DNA of 42,158 nt from a virus. Under the pieces are notes generated by a model. That model had not been told where the DNA came from and did no database searches. It worked only from the letters and a program-made list of their open reading frames with translations. Location: IMG/VR virus record IMGVR_UViG_3300021378_000056, positions 1-42,158 of that record; one strand, 5' to 3'. A program made the translations under genes and the position numbers. Positions within the stretch are counted from its first letter, which is position 1. Each line of letters opens with the position of its first letter. Positions 4,743 through 14,285 of the stretch are shown here, piece after piece.

Positions 4743-5006
4743 TTAGTGAGCGATTGTGGAGGTCCTGAGCATATCTTCAACAGACATACTCTCTTCTTTT
4801 GCTGCTTCTTGTGCAATCCTTTGTATAGACTGGGTTAAACTCATCATAGATTCTGACTCTACAATATCAGCTGTAATATCGTTATCTTTAAGAAACTTTA
4901 TTGCATGTGCTAACATCTTAGGGTCGTCAAGGTTGGTAGCTAATTGCTTAGCCACCATTCCATGAAGTCCATTTAACTCGTCTAAAGATGCTTTATCTTT
5001 AGTCAT
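4743..5006 (-). CDS. terS: Terminase small subunit, 87 aa
   Basis: Small packaging protein that recognises concatemer DNA and recruits the large subunit. Identified by position directly before the large terminase, by length (T7 gp18 is 89 aa) and by its helical, acidic composition. The start MTKDKASLDELNGLHGMVAKQL at 5006 has an AAGGAATAA ribosome region. It begins 3 bases behind the stop of the gp16-like gene. Confidence 0.8.
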   Translation of the reverse strand: MTKDKASLDELNGLHGMVAKQLATNLDDPKMLAHAIKFLKDNDITADIVESESMMSLTQSIQRIAQEAAKEESMSVEDMLRTSTIAH

Positions 5007-5009
5007 AGT

Positions 5010-8000
5010 TTATTCCTTGTTAAGTTCTTCTAATGCATATAAGTTATTCAGAGCGTTACCAACTGCATCACCAATATTAATACTTGTAAATGGAACTGTT
5101 AATTTAAAATCACCTTTTAAAGCAGATTCATAATCAGATTGTACAACACCACCTATACGGTAACGGTAGTCATTTGTTAAGTTTTCTCCAGTTAGTAAAC
5201 CTGCAGTTGTATTGGATAATGAAATTGGTAAAGTTGTAAAGGAGTTATTAAGGAATGAATCCATCATAAGCTTGTTAATACCATCTGCACCTGTGTACAT
5301 TTGTTTTTCAGGTTCTTTTATTGCATCTTTCATTGACAAGACAGCTGTCCACATAGCAATATTACCACCTAAAGCTAACATTTGTTTTGCATCTGCTTCT
5401 TGTATACCACGAATAAGCATACGCTCATAAGATTCAAATGGAAACCTCATAAATTTCATCATTAAACGAGGCACAACTTGACCTTCATTCATATTAGTCA
5501 TAAATTTAGGAAGCGTAGCACCATTAGGATTTAAGATAGTTCTTTCAACCATCGTCATAACACCAGCAGTAATATCGTCATCTAATTGACCCCATGTTTT
5601 ACGGTCAATATTACCAATACGTCCTGTGCTGTCTACTTGTAAGGTTGTCCTAATGCGTTCCAAGTCTTCAACTCCAAAGCCCATGTCTTGTAGACGCATT
5701 TCATCAGTTTTACTAATACGTTTAGCTACAGATAAGCCAGCTAGAAAGTCAACAGATAAAGATGCAGTTGTCATACGAAGCATATCAGTAATAGGGAGTA
5801 ATCCACTAAACACCGCTTGTTTTCTTATAACATCATCTACAACCTCTTGTACTTTACCAACAGAATCCATAGAGCTTTCAACATCCATACGATTTACTTT
5901 GGTTGCAAAAGAAGCATCACCATATGAAATCATCATCTCAATTGTATTTTTTTCACTAGGCGTACCATATCTGTAAACGCGGTAAACATCATCAACTGAA
6001 CCTAAAAACTTATCAATAGTTTTAGCCCAACCAAACTCTTTTGCTACTGAAGCAATCTCAGTTATAGTAGGTACGCCAAACGCCATTGAGTGCATTACAC
6101 TTGAATAAGAACTAGCCATTTTTAAAGCCCTTGTAAAAGGGTCAAAAGGATTCTTAGATATTTCACGTGTTCCTAAGATAGTTTGCGCTAGTACACGTAA
6201 ATTGTCTTGCTCTTGTGGAGTAGCGTCTAATTGTTTAGAGATAATATCTTCAAGTTGCTGGTCATTATCCACACCTATTTTTTCTTTTAATGCTAAACGA
6301 CCATGTGTGTTTAAACCATAAATTTGAGTAACGCCAATAATTTCATTTTCTAATACATCTGCTATTTCATTATCAAAAGCATTGATTGTACGTTGTTTTA
6401 AAGAAGATGTTGTAGATTGAACAGGAATACCTAAAGGTTTTACAATAGATTCTCTACGAGCTGTTTTATTTAAAGCACTATCAACAGCTGTTTTAGCTAA
6501 TTCTCGAAACTCTGCTCTAGTTGCATTAGTAAGCTCAGAACCAGTAGCGATAGCAAAGTTAACTTGGGCTTGCTCAAGCGTATTAATAGCATTATCCCTA
6601 CCTAGTTTTTCAATTTTAGCAGTACTATAAACACGTTTAAAATAACCCTTACCTAATGAACCTTTAAAAGCTTCCATACCAAGTTTGTTACCATACGAAT
6701 GTATATACTCATAATAGTTTAACACTTCATCTGTAGCTTTGTTTACAAACTCATTATTTGAAGTATGCTTACGTGTGACTGAGCCAGCTCGTTCTTGAGC
6801 TACTTTAAAGCGTTCCATACCTATAATAGTACCGTCAATTTCGGTAAACATATCACGTTGTATTTTACCAGTTACTTCATAAAGGTTAGAAGCTACTTCG
6901 TTTTGAAAATCTGTAATCTTACCTTTGTAACCTTTTTTAACAGCTTCTGTATGAAGGTAAAGAATAGCTTTAGTCATTCTATCAATTTTATTATCAAGAA
7001 TATTACGAACAACCCACGCTGTTCTACTTGGTATTTTACCCTGATAGACAGTACCTGAGTGAAGCAAGCTAGTAAAACCAGCTACTTTGTCAGTATTACT
7101 ATTAAGTAATTTAGCTACAGGACTTATTAATAATTTTTTAGACCACTCAGGCATACGTTTAAATACAGCTAAGTCAGCATAGTCTTTTACTTTATTAAAC
7201 TCTTCTAGCTCATCGTTAAGTTTTTTAATATAGTTTTGTTTTGTTTTTTGAATACCATATAACTTTTTAAGATTAAAATCATCAGCATTCATTTTAGCTA
7301 AATCATCTTGAACTACTTTGTATTCTTGAGAAAGTTTACGAAGACCTTCAGGTGATAAAGTAGCATTATATTGAGCCAATCTATCTTTTAAAGTTTTAGT
7401 TTCAAGACTATCTCTTTGAGCTGCTTCTTTAGCTTTTCTAAAAGTAAAAGTATCACGCTGTTCTTTTAAGTTATTAAATTTAGCATCATTTTCTTGTGCT
7501 GTTTTTAAATTAGTATCAAAAACAACCTGAGCTTCATCACGTTGCTTTAATAAAGCTTCTCTTTCTTTTTGAAGACTTTGTAATGACTCTTCAGGGCTTG
7601 CTTTAAACTTAGAAAGTTTTGTATTAACCCTTGTTAATTTAATACCTACATCTTTTAATTGTTTTTCTAAAGGTGTTAGTTTTTCTTGTAAAGCTTGAAT
7701 TGTAGCTTTAGATTCTTTAGTAGCTACTTTTTGTAAGCTTTCTATTTTATTTGTAAGCTTAGTAATCTGCCCTTTAACACTTGAAGCAGATTTAGTAAGC
7801 GTAGAAGCTTCTTCTTGTAATGCTTTATAAACAGGTACAGATTGCTCTGTTTTTACAAGAGTGTTTTCTGTTTTAGTTACACCTTTAATTAAAGCATCTA
7901 AATTAGATTTAACAAATTTTAAAGAGTTATCAGCTACTTTTTTAACATCTCTAGCAAAATTAAAAGATTTATCTAGTTGTTCTTTTTCTAATTTTGCATC

Positions 8001-8861
8001 AACAGAAGCTCTTCCTACGTCTGCTTTTTCAGCTGCTCCAAGTTCTTGTTCTACAATTTTTTGTTCATTAACTTTAACATTTACTTCTTCAATTAATGAT
8101 GTTAAATTAGCTGCTTCTTCATTAGCTACTCTTAATTGCTCGACTTTAGCTTCTTCAGGAGACAAGTCGCGACCTTCAGAATTAGTTTCTCTTGTAAGAC
8201 TAGTCTGTTGAGGCGCACGTTCTAATAGCATACTTAACGAGCCACCTAACATAGAGCCTACAACAGCTGCTTCAATAAAAGAATCATCATTGTAGATACC
8301 AGTAGAAGCTTCAAAAGTTGCTTGAGCTGCAACACCTACAGCTGCACCTGTACCAGCACCAAAAGCTGTTAAACCAAGTTTAGAAGATAAGTTTAAACCT
8401 TTCTTAATTTTACCAGCTGTGCTTAGAACAGGATTAACTAAAGTTAAATCAAGAGGGTCTAAAATTGCTAATGCAATTCCAGCGGAATACAAAGTTGCTG
8501 GTGAAAAATTTTCTGCTACTTGTTTTTCACTTTCTTGTATATAACTAAACCAAGATTTAGCTGCTTCGGCTTCTTGCCAACTGTTAATAGGGTATCCCAT
8601 TAAATTATTGAGCAACAAAGGGTCTGTATCACTTTTTTTAAAGTAATCAAACATTGCATCTTTAGTAAAAGGAATGTCAGCCCTGTCTGTAATATCATAC
8701 GTTTGACGTTCAAAGTCTCTTCGTTTTTGTAGAGCAAGAGTAGCGTTCCACGTAACACCTAAAGCTTCCCAATCGCTTTGGGAATACTCAGGTGTTTCGG
8801 GGACAAAACTATTCTGTTCCATCCAAGCTTTTTCATAGTCATTGTAACCAAGTTCTGCCAT
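5010..8861 (-). CDS. Internal virion protein, gp16-like, 1283 aa
   Basis: Large internal core protein expected to be ejected into the cell envelope at infection with its two partners, as T7 gp16 (1318 aa). Residues about 120-220 hold Ala/Gly-rich hydrophobic segments that may insert into membrane. Residues about 220-560 are a long Lys/Glu-rich coiled coil. The C-terminal half is mixed helical. Unlike T7 gp16, no transglycosylase motif is seen at its N-terminus; that domain is on the neighbouring protein. The start follows an AAAGGA ribosome site. Confidence 0.8.
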   Translation of the reverse strand: MAELGYNDYEKAWMEQNSFVPETPEYSQSDWEALGVTWNATLALQKRRDFERQTYDITDRADIPFTKDAMFDYFKKSDTDPLLLNNLMGYPINSWQEAEAAKSWFSYIQESEKQVAENFSPATLYSAGIALAILDPLDLTLVNPVLSTAGKIKKGLNLSSKLGLTAFGAGTGAAVGVAAQATFEASTGIYNDDSFIEAAVVGSMLGGSLSMLLERAPQQTSLTRETNSEGRDLSPEEAKVEQLRVANEEAANLTSLIEEVNVKVNEQKIVEQELGAAEKADVGRASVDAKLEKEQLDKSFNFARDVKKVADNSLKFVKSNLDALIKGVTKTENTLVKTEQSVPVYKALQEEASTLTKSASSVKGQITKLTNKIESLQKVATKESKATIQALQEKLTPLEKQLKDVGIKLTRVNTKLSKFKASPEESLQSLQKEREALLKQRDEAQVVFDTNLKTAQENDAKFNNLKEQRDTFTFRKAKEAAQRDSLETKTLKDRLAQYNATLSPEGLRKLSQEYKVVQDDLAKMNADDFNLKKLYGIQKTKQNYIKKLNDELEEFNKVKDYADLAVFKRMPEWSKKLLISPVAKLLNSNTDKVAGFTSLLHSGTVYQGKIPSRTAWVVRNILDNKIDRMTKAILYLHTEAVKKGYKGKITDFQNEVASNLYEVTGKIQRDMFTEIDGTIIGMERFKVAQERAGSVTRKHTSNNEFVNKATDEVLNYYEYIHSYGNKLGMEAFKGSLGKGYFKRVYSTAKIEKLGRDNAINTLEQAQVNFAIATGSELTNATRAEFRELAKTAVDSALNKTARRESIVKPLGIPVQSTTSSLKQRTINAFDNEIADVLENEIIGVTQIYGLNTHGRLALKEKIGVDNDQQLEDIISKQLDATPQEQDNLRVLAQTILGTREISKNPFDPFTRALKMASSYSSVMHSMAFGVPTITEIASVAKEFGWAKTIDKFLGSVDDVYRVYRYGTPSEKNTIEMMISYGDASFATKVNRMDVESSMDSVGKVQEVVDDVIRKQAVFSGLLPITDMLRMTTASLSVDFLAGLSVAKRISKTDEMRLQDMGFGVEDLERIRTTLQVDSTGRIGNIDRKTWGQLDDDITAGVMTMVERTILNPNGATLPKFMTNMNEGQVVPRLMMKFMRFPFESYERMLIRGIQEADAKQMLALGGNIAMWTAVLSMKDAIKEPEKQMYTGADGINKLMMDSFLNNSFTTLPISLSNTTAGLLTGENLTNDYRYRIGGVVQSDYESALKGDFKLTVPFTSINIGDAVGNALNNLYALEELNKE

Positions 8862-8882
8862 TTAATATCCTTTATATATAGA

Positions 8883-11645
8883 TTAAGGTTGTAAACCCTT
8901 TCTAACTTTTTTAACATAGTCTTTTGTTTCTTTAGAAAGTGGCTCTAGCCATAAAGAACCATTTTTTTCGACTGCTTTTTTAACTGTGCCTGCTCCACTA
9001 TTATAAGCTGCAACTGCTTTATCAATATCACCATTGAATACTTTTAACATTGCTGTCATGTATTCATTGTAAAACCTTTGGTGTTCTGCTAAAGGAGCTT
9101 TATTTAAATCAGCTATAGGTTTAACACCGTAACCTGGATTTTTAGCAGTTGCTGGCATTATCTGATACATACCTAATGCGCCTACTGGTGATTTAGTTAA
9201 ACTTCCGTCTGCTTGTGTATGTTTAGTATTAGATTCAATCTTTGCAATGATAGGTTGTAAGTACTCAGCTACTTTTTTAAAAGGAGTTGCTTGAGATAAT
9301 TGTTGTTGTGTTTGTTTTTGTGACTCTCTTATAACCCCTAAATTACCCATAGCCTTAGACTCAGGAGACATTAAATCCATTAGTGGCTCAGTTATATCTC
9401 TACCCATTTGTTTAAAAAGTTTACTAGTAGAATTTACAAAGTCCCTTTCAACAGCTTTTGGGTCTTGACCAGAGTTAAGTTTTTGTAAAGCTTCTTCTTT
9501 TCCCACTAAAATATCATAGTAAGCTTTAAATTGCTTTTGGTTTGCTTTCATACCTACTGCATTACCACTAGCTGCTGACCATACCCATTTAGCTTCTTCT
9601 GTAACTAAATCAAATACTTGACCGATTTTTTCGGATACATTTTTGACTACTTGTTGACTAGGAGTTACTCTTTGTGATTTAGCATGGATAGTATTAGCTT
9701 CATCAATTGTAGCTGCTAAGCGATTAGAGTCCATTAACACATCTGTAACACCATTTGAGCTTTTAAAAGTTAAGACACCATTTGTGTATGTTGTCGTAGG
9801 GTTTTCACCTTTAATAACTTTTAAGATGTCTTCTTTTTTAGCCTCAGGTAAACCTAAGCCATTTTCAGTACGTGTTAGAAAATCTGTATTAACTAAAGTA
9901 TACATAAAGGAAGCTGGCTCAACTAATCTATTATTTTTTAAAGTAGAAAGTAATTGACCTGACACACCTACATTTTCAATATTAGTTTGTTTAACTGTAA
10001 CTGCAAAAGGGTCTGCTATAAAACCAAAGCCACTGTCTATATTTTGTTGTTGAGCTGCTATCTTATAAGAATAACTAGATGAACCAAAAGATTTATCAGG
10101 GTACGCAAAAGTATATGAAGTAGATACAACATCATAAGCAGCTTCTTCAGATAAAGCCCCTGATTGTACTAAAGCTGAGTAAGCTCCTCTAGCAGCCCCA
10201 AACTGGTCTGTAGGTACATTATCTTTTAACTTAGTTACGTATTTATTACTTACAGGAACTTGTTGGATACCTCCCTGACTGCGTAGACTTTTCATAAGCT
10301 CAGGAACTAAAGCCCCTTGACCTGACACAACTACCGCTTTTAAAGCATTAGCTTGAAACACATCATCAGGAGTTAAAACACCATTGGCTTGATTACTTCT
10401 CATATCTAAAAGATTAATAGCTTGAGCAATATCAGCTTGTGAAGCGTTAGGGTTTGCTGCAATACCTTCTAAAGTTGAAAGAGCATTATCATAAAAAGGT
10501 CTAAAAGCTTTTTGATAGACATCAGCATTAAACGTACTTACATTATTTAAAAATGTAATATCAGGGTTAATCCCACGGAATTGTTCTACTAATTTAGACT
10601 GTGTTTGGGCATCGACTTCTTTTTTTAAGTCAGCATTTAAATTTACTGAGGCTACTGCACCTTTATATGTAGTAAGTATTTCATTGGCTTTTTGTTTATT
10701 TAACGTACCGCTACTTACAAGTTTCTGTCCAAAATCCACATAATAATTATCAGCCTCATCTTGATTAATAGCTCCATTAGCTACTGCTTTAGATACTGAA
10801 GCATCAAAAGGTGCTTGTCTTAAATTATCAATATTATCGGTAATGTCACTTCTTATTGCAGAATCAATAGAATTTTTAATTTGGTTTCTACGGCTTTTTA
10901 GGGAATTAACTACTTCACTATTTTGTTGGTCAACAGCATACATATTATCAATAATATTATCTAATGCAGTAATAGTTGTATAATCTCTATTATTTATAAT
11001 AGTTTCTACATCAAGTTGATTAATAATATAGTTTTCTTGTTGTTTAGCATAGAAAGTACCAAACTGTCTCTTTGTAAGACCCCTTTTTACAGCTTCATCT
11101 TGTAATAGTTTGTAGTCATCTTTTTGTTCTACTAGTGGTTTTACTAATGTCGAAGCTACTGAAATTCCTGCTTTATCAATAAATTCGTTTTGTTTAAATT
11201 CTTGTATATTTTTATTTAATACGTTAGTAGCATTAGCCTTCATAGCTTGGTAGCTTGTAATTACTTTTGCTTGTACTTCAGGAGCAAGATTTGTATACAA
11301 CGCTTCTTGTTCTGCGTTAAATTTAGCTGTTACTTCTTGTTGTTTTACAATATCATTACCAGCTTCAGTCATTGCTGTAGTGTAGTCGTTATACTGTACA
11401 CTTAGTTTCATATCATTATCTAAGTATGCATTAGTAAGCGCACTATCATAATCAATATTAGCTGCTTTTTGTTGGGCTGTTAAGTCAGCTGACTCAAGGG
11501 TCTTTAAGTTTAATTGTGCTTTTTGAGCTGTTAACACTAACTCCGATAAATTACTAAAAGGAGATTTAACTGGTGTTGCTTGTACAAAAGGCGACTGAGG
11601 GTTTACAACCCCTTGTTGCCCTGTGTAGCTAAATAGTTCTGCCAT
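8883..11645 (-). CDS. Internal virion protein, gp15-like, with C-terminal lytic transglycosylase, 920 aa
   Basis: Residues 1 to about 790 are a helical internal virion protein in the gp15 position. Residues about 798-915 are a soluble lytic transglycosylase domain: catalytic Glu804 in IAKIES, then GALGMYQIMPATA and AVAAYNSGAG. Such domains cut peptidoglycan glycan strands so that DNA can pass at entry. In T7 the domain is on gp16, so here it has moved. Longer than T7 gp15 (747 aa), as expected from the added domain. The start has an AAAGG ribosome site. Confidence 0.85.
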   Translation of the reverse strand: MAELFSYTGQQGVVNPQSPFVQATPVKSPFSNLSELVLTAQKAQLNLKTLESADLTAQQKAANIDYDSALTNAYLDNDMKLSVQYNDYTTAMTEAGNDIVKQQEVTAKFNAEQEALYTNLAPEVQAKVITSYQAMKANATNVLNKNIQEFKQNEFIDKAGISVASTLVKPLVEQKDDYKLLQDEAVKRGLTKRQFGTFYAKQQENYIINQLDVETIINNRDYTTITALDNIIDNMYAVDQQNSEVVNSLKSRRNQIKNSIDSAIRSDITDNIDNLRQAPFDASVSKAVANGAINQDEADNYYVDFGQKLVSSGTLNKQKANEILTTYKGAVASVNLNADLKKEVDAQTQSKLVEQFRGINPDITFLNNVSTFNADVYQKAFRPFYDNALSTLEGIAANPNASQADIAQAINLLDMRSNQANGVLTPDDVFQANALKAVVVSGQGALVPELMKSLRSQGGIQQVPVSNKYVTKLKDNVPTDQFGAARGAYSALVQSGALSEEAAYDVVSTSYTFAYPDKSFGSSSYSYKIAAQQQNIDSGFGFIADPFAVTVKQTNIENVGVSGQLLSTLKNNRLVEPASFMYTLVNTDFLTRTENGLGLPEAKKEDILKVIKGENPTTTYTNGVLTFKSSNGVTDVLMDSNRLAATIDEANTIHAKSQRVTPSQQVVKNVSEKIGQVFDLVTEEAKWVWSAASGNAVGMKANQKQFKAYYDILVGKEEALQKLNSGQDPKAVERDFVNSTSKLFKQMGRDITEPLMDLMSPESKAMGNLGVIRESQKQTQQQLSQATPFKKVAEYLQPIIAKIESNTKHTQADGSLTKSPVGALGMYQIMPATAKNPGYGVKPIADLNKAPLAEHQRFYNEYMTAMLKVFNGDIDKAVAAYNSGAGTVKKAVEKNGSLWLEPLSKETKDYVKKVRKGLQP

Positions 11646-11663
11646 TTATATTACCTTTCTTTA

Positions 11664-12356
11664 TTATTTACCGACAAAATTCCAATTAGGAATAAAGTTA
11701 CTTCTCACTTGATTACCAAAGGATGCTGCTTTAGAAGTTGTAATATCTAATGCTGCTTGTTGAGCTGCAATAGTATTAGTAGCACTGTCAATAGATAACC
11801 CTTGTGAGTACCCTGTAAAACCTGCAACTGCTGCACCAGCTATTATATCAAATGTAGATTTTTGTTGTGACATCGTTTGTTGATATTGTTGTGCATTTTG
11901 TATATGTCGTGACTCTGATTGATACTTAGCTTCTGTATATTGTTGTTGGACTTGTAGCATCTTAGCTTCAGCTGCTTGAGCTAGGTTATCAGTAGCCAAT
12001 GCTTTTTGCATATCTACCGCAATCTGTTGTCTACGCGCAGAGTTACCATATACATTACGCTCTGCTTGTGTTGTGGCTACTTGTCCACTTGCTGTTGCAG
12101 CTTGATAGCCTAAGTTAGCTAAAGCTGCTCCAAGCTCTGCATTTACATCTCGTCCTTGTAATCCAATTTGATTATTGACTACGCTTTTATCACGTTCAAT
12201 AAATAAAGTATTAGCATTAAACTGAGCTGCTGCTTGTTTAGCAATTGCTTGATTACCAAATAAGCCCCCTAATAAGGAAAGACCACCTGCTAATGAAGCC
12301 CCCACTAAAGGGGTCATAGACGACCCTGCCGCTGCTGCGACTACTGGTGCTGCCAT
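11664..12356 (-). CDS. Internal virion protein, gp14-like, 230 aa
   Basis: The N-terminus (residues 1-35) is an Ala/Gly-rich hydrophobic segment, followed by a Gln/Ala-rich helical region (QQQYTEAKYQSESRHIQNAQQY) and a second Gly/Ala segment near residue 170. This pattern and the position before the gp15-like gene match T7 gp14, which forms a pore in the outer membrane at DNA entry. T7 gp14 is 196 aa. The ribosome site AGGAGAAA supports the start. Confidence 0.75.
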   Translation of the reverse strand: MAAPVVAAAAGSSMTPLVGASLAGGLSLLGGLFGNQAIAKQAAAQFNANTLFIERDKSVVNNQIGLQGRDVNAELGAALANLGYQAATASGQVATTQAERNVYGNSARRQQIAVDMQKALATDNLAQAAEAKMLQVQQQYTEAKYQSESRHIQNAQQYQQTMSQQKSTFDIIAGAAVAGFTGYSQGLSIDSATNTIAAQQAALDITTSKAASFGNQVRSNFIPNWNFVGK

Positions 12357-12406
12357 ATATTTCTCCTAATCTTTGTTGTCTTTCGTTAAATAAAAGGACT
12401 CATTTT

Positions 12407-12847
12407 TTAAACAACATCTTTTTTATCAAATAGATTACTCCATGTACCATATAAGAATACAGCTTGAGGTAGTCCTGCCTCTACACGTCTGTCGATATGA
12501 CAGAAACTATTATGTAATCCTACTGCCCATCCTAAAGAATAAGAAAGCTTAGCAAATTCTAGTTTTGTTTCTGGGTCCCAGCTGCGCCAAGTAATGTCAG
12601 CTGCCATAGTTCCAAAGGTTTCCCATTTAGGGTTCTCAGTTAAGTGAAAGCTATTTGGATGTCCTTTTACGTTCTTGTTATGCTCAGGTGTTCTACAAAC
12701 ACTTGAAGGAGACAAAGGTTTACCCCATGCCTCCCTTAAGTCTACTAAAGCCTCAGCGAACCGAGGGTCTAATTTGATGATGCCTGTGCCTTTGCAAGCT
12801 AACTCTGTCTCAGAAAAGTATTCTATTGCAGTGGTAATAGGTTGCAT
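12407..12847 (-). CDS. Endolysin, M15-type peptidase, 146 aa
   Basis: Peptidoglycan peptidase of the M15 (D-Ala-D-Ala carboxypeptidase-like) group. The sequence shows SVCRTPEHN, then His68 in NSFHL, Asp84 in MAADI and His117 in FCHIDRR, the likely zinc ligands. The spacing between His68 and Asp84 is longer than the usual HxxGxAxD because of an insert. It follows the holin gene with a TAATG overlap, so lysis proteins are made together. T7 uses an amidase instead. No signal peptide is seen, so it should need the holin for release. Confidence 0.85.
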   Translation of the reverse strand: MQPITTAIEYFSETELACKGTGIIKLDPRFAEALVDLREAWGKPLSPSSVCRTPEHNKNVKGHPNSFHLTENPKWETFGTMAADITWRSWDPETKLEFAKLSYSLGWAVGLHNSFCHIDRRVEAGLPQAVFLYGTWSNLFDKKDVV

Positions 12848-13248
12848 TACTTACTCCTCATGTCTATAATTTTCTCTAAGGTACGACCACCAAAGTAAAA
12901 GGACATTACAAGCATGCCCCATTGCCCCAGTAGCGTCACGTAAGCCTCGTTTGCATCATAGTCAAAGGCTGACATCATCGCAAAGACGAAGTAGCCTATA
13001 AAGATAGCTACAAGCGTTAGGGGACGTATGTTCTTAGATAACCAACTATCAGATGACATATCTGCATGATGTCTTGATGATAGATTGTTTTGTTCTGTTT
13101 TGAATAAATCGGTTTCGTTGGCGAGCTTTACCAGTTCTCCCTCTTGTGCCATCTTAGCGAGAGCTAATTGAGCTTCTGCTTTAGCTTTAGGGTCTGGAAT
13201 AAGCTTATCAACTACTGTGCCGATTAAAGGTAATAATGCAGTAATCAT
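12847..13248 (-). CDS. Holin, three-transmembrane GTA-holin type, 133 aa
   Basis: Pore-forming lysis protein. An N-terminal hydrophobic stretch (ITALLPLIGTVVDKLI) is followed by the DPKAKAEAQLAL helix, then SWLSKNIRPLTLVAIFIGYF and a last span ending MSFYFGGRTLEKI. This arrangement is typical of the holin family first described in gene transfer agents. The stop overlaps the endolysin start, and the start overlaps the stop of the 77-aa gene by 4 bases. Confidence 0.85.
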   Translation of the reverse strand: MITALLPLIGTVVDKLIPDPKAKAEAQLALAKMAQEGELVKLANETDLFKTEQNNLSSRHHADMSSDSWLSKNIRPLTLVAIFIGYFVFAMMSAFDYDANEAYVTLLGQWGMLVMSFYFGGRTLEKIIDMRSK

Positions 13249-13478
13249 TTGTCTGCCTTTTTCTCTATTTTGTCGTATATACGATTTAGCATAACTTCAA
13301 ATTTATCAAAGCGAGCTTCTAGGTCTTCTTTACGAACATAGTGACTTGGTAAGTCTACTTCTAAATCTTTCATGTCGTTCTTTAAATCTTGTACAGCATC
13401 CCATAGTTGCCTAGCAAACCAACCTAATACGGAAAGGACAGTGCCTATGATGATATTAATTATTTGTTGAAATTCCAT
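13245..13478 (-). CDS. Membrane-anchored coiled-coil protein, probable lysis accessory (spanin-like), 77 aa
   Basis: One N-terminal span (about residues 5-20, IINIIIGTVLSVLGWFA) is followed by a charged helical stretch with a YVRKEDLEARFDKFE segment. This topology fits an inner-membrane spanin or a holin partner, and it is directly upstream of the holin with a 4-base overlap. No outer-membrane lipoprotein partner with a lipobox was found. Role uncertain. The ribosome site AAAGGA supports the start. Confidence 0.6.
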   Translation of the reverse strand: MEFQQIINIIIGTVLSVLGWFARQLWDAVQDLKNDMKDLEVDLPSHYVRKEDLEARFDKFEVMLNRIYDKIEKKADK

Positions 13479-13487
13479 AAGAGTCCT

Positions 13488-13892
13488 TTACATACTTACT
13501 ATAGTGATTATACTTGCAATTATAATTACAAATGTTTTAGGGAGCCACTGGTCTAGTAAGCTATCTTTATTCCAATACTCAAAACTTTTAGCTTTATCAC
13601 AAACATCAACACCGTTTTCTTCAGCTTCGATATAAGTTTTGTAACCTAGTTTCGTAAGTATTTTACGTTCGACTTGTGCATACTCACGACCGATGAAAAT
13701 ACCGCTACCTAATGCTGCGCCTATCCACCATGCAGGTGTCCACCACCAATATCCAAATGCTACAACCATTGCTAGTTGGTGTTGTATAGCGACAAGGACA
13801 TGTTCCCAATTGGTTCGATTGGTACTAAAACCTTCTTTTTTGAATATAGCTAACAGGTAGCTTAGTTCTTTTTTTAGTTTGCTCATAACCAT
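13488..13892 (-). CDS. Membrane protein in the lysis cassette, 134 aa
   Basis: Residues about 33-72 form a Trp/Ala/Gly-rich membrane region (QHQLAMVVAFGYWWWTPAWW and on to a GREYAQVE segment). Residues about 118-134 form a C-terminal span. Similar membrane proteins with a GREY-Q motif occur in other phages without a known role. Its place before the holin suggests a lysis regulator or second holin. AAGGA lies just before the start codon. Confidence 0.6.
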   Translation of the reverse strand: MVMSKLKKELSYLLAIFKKEGFSTNRTNWEHVLVAIQHQLAMVVAFGYWWWTPAWWIGAALGSGIFIGREYAQVERKILTKLGYKTYIEAEENGVDVCDKAKSFEYWNKDSLLDQWLPKTFVIIIASIITIVSM

Positions 13893-13899
13893 AATGTCC

Positions 13900-14277
13900 T
13901 TATGTTATTGTCAGTTCACTGACTTTTTCCCTAGAATAACGTGATTTAATCTCAGCGATTTTATCAAGCCACTCTTGTTTTTCTATTTCACCGCGTTGGT
14001 ATTTAAAGAATAGTGGGTCAGATTCATTCCGATAAGCATCTATACGAATTTGCTCCTCTTCTGCTTTTTGTTCCGCTTCTATTTCTTCATCCGTCAGTGT
14101 TGTAGGTGTGATGGTAAGGTCTTCTTCCCACCCTAACCAGTAATCACCATCCTGCCATACATAATCTTTTGTTACCTCTATAGGAAAACTTGTTTGTGTA
14201 AGTTTAGAAAAGACTCTAGGGTTCCAATAGCCTAATGTTTGTATTACCACACCTTCTTTTTTTAAAATAAAACTCAT
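13900..14277 (-). CDS. Tail fibre assembly-like protein, 125 aa
   Basis: The N-terminal half is beta-like (ILKKEGVVIQTLGYWNPRVF), and the C-terminal half has an acidic helix followed by AYRNESDPLFFKYQRGE and EQEW-type residues, a pattern common at the ends of phage tail fibre assembly proteins. It sits right after the fibre and the 230-aa tail protein, which supports a chaperone or accessory fibre role. Not certain. Confidence 0.5.
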   Translation of the reverse strand: MSFILKKEGVVIQTLGYWNPRVFSKLTQTSFPIEVTKDYVWQDGDYWLGWEEDLTITPTTLTDEEIEAEQKAEEEQIRIDAYRNESDPLFFKYQRGEIEKQEWLDKIAEIKSRYSREKVSELTIT

Positions 14278-14285
14278 ATTAATTC

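Noticed and set aside
4628-4816. 62-codon minus-strand frame overlapping both terminase genes
   Set aside because: It runs mostly through the terS end and a structured gap, has no ribosome site and an odd composition.
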